Source: UBA5536 sp964592595
Lineage (GTDB): Bacteria > Bacteroidota > Bacteroidia > Bacteroidales > F082
DNA: 64,000 nt
Assembly: GCA_964592595.1 (NCBI GenBank)
Contig: CAZQFH010000010.1
Location: 1-64,000, forward strand
Direction: 5' to 3'
Each line of letters begins with the position of its first letter. Position 1 is the first letter of the stretch. The position numbers and the translations under genes were made by a program. The notes beneath the pieces were generated by a model, which saw nothing but the letters and a program-made list of their open reading frames with translations, made no database searches and had not been told where the DNA came from. Of this stretch, positions 55,735 through 61,383 are shown one piece after another.

Positions 55735-55766
55735 CAAAATTAATCATTCAACCGTGATAAGCCAAA
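55735..55766 (-). promoter_or_regulatory. Promoter of the cyanophycin locus (iadA-sigma-fecR)
   Basis: Reverse strand TTTG (55766-55763), exactly 20 bases, TAATTTTG (55742-55735): a full match to the Bacteroidota housekeeping consensus. Transcription would start near 55728, which supports the iadA start at 55689 with a leader of about 39 bases. Confidence 0.62.
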
Positions 55767-55872
55767 AACACCGAAGGCAATCATTTGATCATTTCTGCGT
55801 TATCCTGTTATAACAGCACTAAAATCAATGAACTATTTTTTATAAATAACATTAGTGCCTTTATCTTCGTAT

Positions 55873-55880
55873 TACCTTTG
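55873..55880 (+). promoter_or_regulatory. Candidate -7 element for the coiled-coil lipoprotein gene
   Basis: TACCTTTG, perfect TAnnTTTG, 30 bases before the start at 55910. TTAG at 55852-55855 is the nearest -33-like word (17-base spacing). Divergent from the iadA promoter. Confidence 0.5.
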
Positions 55881-55909
55881 AAGTCCAAAACCTTAAAATT
55901 AAAACCAGT

Positions 55910-56788
55910 ATGAAACGTTTCTTTTTTTTGTCAATATTCCTAACCGGCTTGATCTATTTTACCGGATGTACAGAAAAGTATGAAAAAGAAATAGAACGGC
56001 TGAGTACCACTGCTGACAGTTTGAAAGCTGTTGGCGAATCAAAAGATGCATTTGCAATGGAATATGTACGCAGTTTTAATGCCATACAGGCTAATCTCGA
56101 CTCTATCAAGCAGATGGAAAAGATTATCTCAGATCAAACAGCTGCCAGCAATCCCGAAACACGCCAAAGCCAGGAGGAAAATATCAATAAAGATATTGAT
56201 GCCATTTATCAGTTGCTACTCAAAAACAAACAAATTGTAAATCGTTTAAAAATTCAGCTCAACTCAAGTGGTCAAAAAAACAGCGAACTGGAACTAATGA
56301 TCGTTAACCTGAGTGAGCAAATCAGAGCCAAAGATATGGAGCTCACAGCGCTAAAGGCAGATCTCTCGCGAAAAAATTTGCAGATCAAAGATCTGGAAGC
56401 TAACCTCGAAGCAATGGAAGCACTCAACCAACAAAGAGCTGCTGAAATTGAAGCCAAAATAAACGAAATAAATACCGTTTATCATATTACCGGAACAAAA
56501 AAACTGCTCGAAGAAAAAGGAATTATCTTCAGTGAAGGCGGCTTGCTGGGAATTGGTAAAACGCAAAAAATTGTTGATAATCCTGATTTAAGTCTTTTCA
56601 CAAAAGGTGATTTACGCGAAATAAGTGCATTGCCTGTATTTAGCAAGAAAGCAGAATTAATCAGCATTCACCCTACCGAAAGCTACCAATTTTTACAAGG
56701 TACTGAGAAACAAATCGACAGCCTTAAAATACTCTATCCAGACGATTTTTGGAGTTCTTCTAAGTTTTTAGTGATGATGATTAATTAA
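55910..56788 (+). CDS. Coiled-coil lipoprotein, unknown function
   Basis: 292 residues. Lipobox FTGC (Cys20). A long alpha-helical coiled coil covers about 25-190 (LSEQIRAKDMELTALKADLS, RKNLQIKDLEANLEAMEALN). The C-terminal globular part has VYHITGTKKLLEEKGIIFSE, GGLLGIGKTQKI and LFTKGDLREISALPVFSKKA, a motif set I recall from Bacteroidota coiled-coil lipoproteins of unknown role. It probably sits in the periplasm, tethered to a membrane. Divergent from the cyanophycin locus and 8 bases before the radical SAM gene. Confidence 0.78.
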   Translation: MKRFFFLSIFLTGLIYFTGCTEKYEKEIERLSTTADSLKAVGESKDAFAMEYVRSFNAIQANLDSIKQMEKIISDQTAASNPETRQSQEENINKDIDAIYQLLLKNKQIVNRLKIQLNSSGQKNSELELMIVNLSEQIRAKDMELTALKADLSRKNLQIKDLEANLEAMEALNQQRAAEIEAKINEINTVYHITGTKKLLEEKGIIFSEGGLLGIGKTQKIVDNPDLSLFTKGDLREISALPVFSKKAELISIHPTESYQFLQGTEKQIDSLKILYPDDFWSSSKFLVMMIN

Positions 56789-56796
56789 GCTGCTTA

Positions 56797-57576
56797 ATGG
56801 GAGTTTTCTTATTTGATGATATGATATTCGGGCCGGTGAAAAGTCGCCGACTCGGAGTTTCTTTGGGGATTAATCTCCTACCAAATCATGCTAAATTTTG
56901 CAATTTCAATTGCATCTATTGTGAATGTGGCTGGACAAAAAACAAACAGGCACTTCGCATGGAGCTGCCCAAAGCAGAAGAATTGTTGATAGCTTTGGAA
57001 CAAAAACTTATCGAAACCAATGGTACTGATACCGAACCTGACAGCATAACCTTTGCAGGAAATGGCGAACCAACTATGCACCCGGAGTTTGATGTAATAA
57101 TTCGCGAAACCATCAAGTTACGTGATACTTATGCCTCCAGGGCACTTGTAAGTGTGCTTTCAAATGGCAGTATGCTTCATAAACCAAATATCATCGAAAG
57201 CCTCAAACTTGCCGATAATAACATACTTAAACTGGATGGCGGAACAGAAGATACCATTCGCAAAATCAATATGCCGCTCAAGGCTTTCAGGCTTCATGAT
57301 TATGTGAATCAGCTAAAACGTTTCAATGGGAAAATCATTATTCAAACACTTTTTGTACGAGGCAGATTCGGAAACGAAATCATCGATAATACCACTCAAA
57401 AAGAAATTGATGCCTGGCTTGAATTATTACAGCTTATCCAACCCCGAAAAGTTATGATTTACCCCATTGAAAGAGACACCCCGGCTGAAAATCTCGAAAA
57501 AATAAGCCTTGCGGAAATGAATCGAATTGCTGAACAAGTTTCAGCCAAAGGAATAAAATCTGAAGTTTTTGCCTGA
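56797..57576 (+). CDS. Radical SAM protein
   Basis: 259 residues. The 4Fe-4S motif is Cys35-x3-Cys39-x2-Cys42 in AKFCNFNCIYCECGW, followed by the SAM-binding FAGNGEPTMHPEF (GE motif) and LSNGSMLH. The N-terminal FGPVKSRRLGVSLGINLLPN is shared by a family of small cytosolic radical SAM proteins related to those once annotated as Fe-S oxidoreductases. The substrate is unknown. It is packed between the coiled-coil gene (8 bases) and the repeat-protein gene (5 bases), so probably co-transcribed. Confidence 0.88.
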   Translation: MGVFLFDDMIFGPVKSRRLGVSLGINLLPNHAKFCNFNCIYCECGWTKNKQALRMELPKAEELLIALEQKLIETNGTDTEPDSITFAGNGEPTMHPEFDVIIRETIKLRDTYASRALVSVLSNGSMLHKPNIIESLKLADNNILKLDGGTEDTIRKINMPLKAFRLHDYVNQLKRFNGKIIIQTLFVRGRFGNEIIDNTTQKEIDAWLELLQLIQPRKVMIYPIERDTPAENLEKISLAEMNRIAEQVSAKGIKSEVFA

Positions 57577-57581
57577 TCGAA

Positions 57582-57983
57582 ATGACCAATTATCCACCTA
57601 AAATACTACTGGCCTTTTCTGAAACTTTTAATGAAGAAAAAGAACAGTTTTTTGATTGGTTGCTCAATAACGGCTACCCGGAACTTGCCGCACTCAGCAG
57701 CGCCATCAGAGGTAGCGAAGAAGCATTAAAATGGCTGCTGCAATACAAATACTTCCATTTGGCAGCACTCGATGGAGCAATCGATAAGCAAACCAAAGCA
57801 CGCGATTGGCTGGTTAAATACAAATTTTCAATGTCTGTAATGCTTGCCGATGCTGTAAATGAGCATCAGGCTGCCCTCAATTATTTTCAGGATAATGACT
57901 TACATATCTTTTTGCTTATAGCCAAGCGCATTCGCGATTTCCGCAACAGACAAACCTTTGATTATCACAAGAAAAGATTCTAA
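57582..57983 (+). CDS. Small protein of 25-residue tandem repeats, unknown function
   Basis: 133 residues, no signal peptide. Four tandem units spaced exactly 25 residues apart start at Trp26 (WLLNNGYPELAALSSAIRGS), Trp51 (WLLQYKYFHLAALDGAIDKQ), Trp76 (WLVKYKFSMSVMLADAVNEH) and Tyr101 (YFQDNDLHIFLLIAKRI). Each unit is two short helices, as in solenoid adaptors. The basic tail is RNRQTFDYHKKRF. It begins five bases after the radical SAM gene, so it may be a partner of it. No known family was recognised. Confidence 0.72.
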   Translation: MTNYPPKILLAFSETFNEEKEQFFDWLLNNGYPELAALSSAIRGSEEALKWLLQYKYFHLAALDGAIDKQTKARDWLVKYKFSMSVMLADAVNEHQAALNYFQDNDLHIFLLIAKRIRDFRNRQTFDYHKKRF

Positions 57984-57990
57984 AAACACA

Positions 57991-58025
57991 AAAGCAGGAG
58001 CGTGATAATCATGCCCCTGCTTTTT
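57991..58025. terminator. Bidirectional terminator between the repeat-protein gene and nrdJ
   Basis: AAAGCAGG pairs with CCTGCTTT and the stem continues inward (GC, TGA with TCA) past one mismatch and one wobble to a 3-base loop. A-run on one side, T-run on the other. Serves the two converging genes. Confidence 0.85.
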
Positions 58026-58042
58026 AAAAAAATATATCAGTA

Positions 58043-60748
58043 TTAACTACATTTGGAATATCCACAGGAATTACAAGTGAGGCAACCGTCCTGATAGACC
58101 AGACTTTCATTAGATCCGCATTCAGGACAAGTACTTCCATCAGCTTTAGTTCCATCAGGAATATACCTTTTTATCCCCCTTACCACACCATTCTTCCAGG
58201 TATTGATACTGTCATCATCAAGGGTGAGGTTCTGAACCAATTCGATCACATAAGGCAATGGCATGCCATGACGTAAAATGCCTGAAATCAATTTGGCATA
58301 ATTCCAGTATTCTTTATCAAAAGATCTTGACAAGCCTTCGATTGTAATTTTATATCCTTGTTTATCAGTAAATTGAAAATCGTAACGTGCTTTTTCACCT
58401 TTTACTTTCTCACGGATTACCACACCCGCCTCAACCCATGGAGGAAGGAAAAAGTCGTCTGCTTTTCCTGTAAAAATTTCGTAAGGTTTACCATTGAGTT
58501 TACCAACTACTGCAATCCATTTCTCATAATTATTTTGGAAGCGTACTACATCAGCTTCAAGTCGTTTCGGGCGCGGAGGTGCTGTTGTTTCCTTAAACTC
58601 TTCATTATCTGCATCCTTGGATTTTTTCTCATCGGCACTGATCAATACACCTGAGCGCGAACCATCGCGATAGATTGTCATTCCTTTGCATCCACTTTCC
58701 CAGGCGGTTTTATAAATGTCGCTCACCATTTCCTGATCCACTTCCTGCGGCACATTCACCGTAACACTTATAGAATGATCTACCCATTTCTGGATATCGC
58801 CCTGCATTTTTACCTTGCTAACCCAGTTGATATCATTGGAAGTGGCCTTGTAATAAGGCGACATTTTTATCACTTCCTTCAGTTGTGCATCTGGATAAGC
58901 TTTTACTTCATCTACATCAAAACCATTTACGGTTAGCCATGTTTCGAATTTAGGATGAAATACATTGTATTCTTCCCAGGAATCTCCAACCTCATCAACA
59001 AACCCTACTGTTACGTTTCTGTCGTTGGGGTTTACTTTTCTGCGGCGCTTGTAAGAAACCATAAACACCGGCTCAATACCAGAAGTGGTTTGTGTACAGA
59101 TACTTACACTGCCTGTGGGCGCAATTGTAAGCATGGCGATATTACGACGACCAACACGTTTCATTTTTTCGTAAACCTGTGGATCGCTTTCGCGAATACG
59201 CGCTATGAAGGGATTATTAGCTTCACGTTCGGTGTTATACACTTCAAAAGCACCACGCTCTTCAGCCATATCTACCGAAGAACGATATACTTCAAGAGCC
59301 AGCATTTTATGCACTTCGGTCGAAAAGCTGATTGCATCAGGCGAACCATAAGTTTCGCCCAAAGCAGCAAGCATATCACCCTCGGCGGTGATACCAATTC
59401 CTGTTCTCCTGCCCTGAAGCGCTTTTTTTCTAATATTTTTCCAAAGGTTCAACTCAACCTGTTTCACTTCAATACTTTCTGGATCCGATTCGATCTTGGC
59501 TAAAATGGCATCAACCTTTTCTATTTCCAGATCTACTATGTCGTCCATAATACGCTGTGCCATGCGAGCATGTTTGGTAAATAATTCAGCATCGAAACTT
59601 GCATCTGTTGTAAAAGGTTTTTTTACATAGCTGTATAAATTGATTGCCAGCAGGCGGCAACTATCGTAGGCACACAAAGGTATTTCGCCACAAGGGTTGG
59701 TTGACAGGGTTTTAAATCCCAAATCAGCATAAGAATCCGGAATGGATTCATTGATTATTGTGTCCCAGAAAAGCACACCCGGCTCAGCTGATGCCCATGC
59801 ATTATGAATTATTTTATCCCATAGCTTTTTGGCATCGGTTTCTTTAACAAAAATGGGATTTGATGAGTTGATAGGATATTGCTGAACAAAAGATTTATCT
59901 TCAATTACGGCCTTCATAAATTCATTTGTGATGCGCACTGAAACATTGGCTCCGGTAACTTTGCCTAATTCCATTTTGGCATCGATAAACTTCTCTGCAT
60001 CCGGATGTTTCACACTTATGCTCAGCATCAAAGCGCCACGGCGACCATCCTGAGCCACTTCACGAGTTGAATTGGAATAGCGTTCCATAAATGGTACTAC
60101 TCCGGTGGAAGTAAGTGCACTATTTTTTACAGGACTACCGGTAGGCCTGATATGCGACAAATCATGGCCAACGCCCCCACGACGTTTCATCAATTGCACC
60201 TGCTCCTGATCGATCTTCATGATGCCACCGTATGAATCCGAATTGCCTTCGTTGCCAATAACAAAACAATTGGAAAGTGACGAAACCTGAAAATTATTTC
60301 CAATACCTGCCATTGGGCTTCCCTGTGGCACGATGTATTTAAAATCCTTTAGCACAGCGTAGATTTCTTCCTCACTCACCGGATTCGGATATTTTTGTTC
60401 TATCCGGGCAATCTCAGCAGCAAGCCTTCTGTGCATATCTTCAGGAGTACGTTCGTAAATATTACCCTGGCTGTCCTTGAGGGCATATTTATTCATCCAC
60501 ACATTAGCAGCCAACACATCACCTTTAAAATATTCGGTGGCCCATTTGAGTACATCTTCATGGGCATATTTTGCGGTGGGAGTTTGTAAATGTTTTGGGA
60601 TAGCTGTTACGTCATCTTTCACTTGATCTTCTTGTTCAATTTCGAGTATTTCAGGTCTTGTTCTTTTTTCAAGCATTTTCTCATAGAAATCACTTTTTAG
60701 TTCTTGTTTTTCAGTAATTTCCAGATTAGCAAACAAGTTGTTTTCCAT
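58043..60748 (-). CDS. nrdJ: Adenosylcobalamin-dependent (class II) ribonucleoside-diphosphate reductase
   Basis: 901 residues from the ATG at 60748; the frame extends to 60805, but MENNLFANLEITEKQ follows an A-rich leader and is the better start. It makes deoxyribonucleotides using a B12-derived radical and needs no oxygen. Seen: GNNFQVSSLSNCFVIGNEGN, VPFMERYSNSTREVAQDGRR, STNPCGEIPLCAYDSCR, APTGSVSICTQTTSGIEPVF and, at the end, a zinc-ribbon-like CPECGSNESLVY, CLTCNSCGYSKCS whose cysteines re-reduce the active site. Single-polypeptide class II enzyme. No cobalamin riboswitch or NrdR box was found upstream. Confidence 0.96.
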   Translation of the reverse strand: MENNLFANLEITEKQELKSDFYEKMLEKRTRPEILEIEQEDQVKDDVTAIPKHLQTPTAKYAHEDVLKWATEYFKGDVLAANVWMNKYALKDSQGNIYERTPEDMHRRLAAEIARIEQKYPNPVSEEEIYAVLKDFKYIVPQGSPMAGIGNNFQVSSLSNCFVIGNEGNSDSYGGIMKIDQEQVQLMKRRGGVGHDLSHIRPTGSPVKNSALTSTGVVPFMERYSNSTREVAQDGRRGALMLSISVKHPDAEKFIDAKMELGKVTGANVSVRITNEFMKAVIEDKSFVQQYPINSSNPIFVKETDAKKLWDKIIHNAWASAEPGVLFWDTIINESIPDSYADLGFKTLSTNPCGEIPLCAYDSCRLLAINLYSYVKKPFTTDASFDAELFTKHARMAQRIMDDIVDLEIEKVDAILAKIESDPESIEVKQVELNLWKNIRKKALQGRRTGIGITAEGDMLAALGETYGSPDAISFSTEVHKMLALEVYRSSVDMAEERGAFEVYNTEREANNPFIARIRESDPQVYEKMKRVGRRNIAMLTIAPTGSVSICTQTTSGIEPVFMVSYKRRRKVNPNDRNVTVGFVDEVGDSWEEYNVFHPKFETWLTVNGFDVDEVKAYPDAQLKEVIKMSPYYKATSNDINWVSKVKMQGDIQKWVDHSISVTVNVPQEVDQEMVSDIYKTAWESGCKGMTIYRDGSRSGVLISADEKKSKDADNEEFKETTAPPRPKRLEADVVRFQNNYEKWIAVVGKLNGKPYEIFTGKADDFFLPPWVEAGVVIREKVKGEKARYDFQFTDKQGYKITIEGLSRSFDKEYWNYAKLISGILRHGMPLPYVIELVQNLTLDDDSINTWKNGVVRGIKRYIPDGTKADGSTCPECGSNESLVYQDGCLTCNSCGYSKCS

Positions 60749-61005
60749 TTTGTTAAAACCTTTGAGTTGTACGTTAATATTAGTTAAACCTTTTAAAAAC
60801 AACAAAGCATCTAATGTTGTTATCCCTCAAAAAGGCTTTGCAAGATACAATCAAATTTTGGTGGATTCGGAAGGTATTTTTCAACGAAAGGTTGTTAATA
60901 AGTCAGCGATCCGAATAAAATCAAGCGGTTTTGACACTTATTCACCCGTTGTTAATTTTTTTCTTTGGAAAATTGAAAAGTTTGGCATAGGTATCTCAAA
61001 TTTTA
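60749..61005. other. Intergenic region before nrdJ with a short stem-loop
   Basis: 257 bases without a gene. AACAACA (60800-60806) pairs with TGTTGTT (60817-60823) in what would be the nrdJ leader. A weak -7-like TATCTTG lies at 60847-60841 on the reverse strand, with no partner at -33. No B12 box, NrdR box, tRNA or terminator is visible. Confidence 0.4.
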
Positions 61006-61374
61006 TTACTTACTCCATAACATCTTAATTGCTATGGCTATTAATACAATTGCAAAGATTTTTCGAAGTAGATACACAGGAATAGCGATGGCAAACTTAG
61101 AACCCAAATATCCCCCAACAAAAAAAGCTGCGGCAATTATCATAGCATATTGCAAATTGAGGGCGCCTGCCTTGAAATAATTATAGGCTGCAAGCAATCC
61201 AATTGGTGGTAGCATAATGGCCAAACTGGTTCCTTGTGCCGAATACTGATCCATATGTAATATAAAAATAAGTGCCGGGATAATGATCAGTGCCCCGCCA
61301 ATACCAATCAATCCACTAAAAATGCCGGCCACAAGACCTATTAAGATGAGAATGATAACTGTTGATGCTGCCAT
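61006..61374 (-). CDS. Half-size TauE/SafE (TSUP) family transporter
   Basis: 122 residues with about four transmembrane helices, half of a normal TauE/SafE protein. Seen: LIGLVAGIFSGLIGIGGALI (the family GxxSGxxGxGGG motif), DQYSAQGTSLAIMLPPIGLL and FFVGGYLGSKFAIAIPVYLL. Half-size forms are usual in Bacteroidota and presumably work as dimers, so this is not a truncation. Family substrates include sulfite, sulfonates and other organic anions. It begins nine bases downstream of the next gene's stop, so they share a transcript. Confidence 0.85.
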   Translation of the reverse strand: MAASTVIILILIGLVAGIFSGLIGIGGALIIIPALIFILHMDQYSAQGTSLAIMLPPIGLLAAYNYFKAGALNLQYAMIIAAAFFVGGYLGSKFAIAIPVYLLRKIFAIVLIAIAIKMLWSK

Positions 61375-61383
61375 TTTTTTTAA

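Noticed and set aside
58955..59503. 182-residue ORF opposite nrdJ
   Set aside because: Lies wholly within the conserved core of class II ribonucleotide reductase; composition is that of a frame shadow.
60749..61005. Cobalamin riboswitch before nrdJ
   Set aside because: No B12-box-like GCCACTG or supporting helices on the reverse strand; only a short AT-rich hairpin was found.
61006..61374. TauE/SafE gene as a truncated pseudogene
   Set aside because: Half-size members of about 120 residues with complete motifs are common in Bacteroidota; start, stop and spacing are normal.
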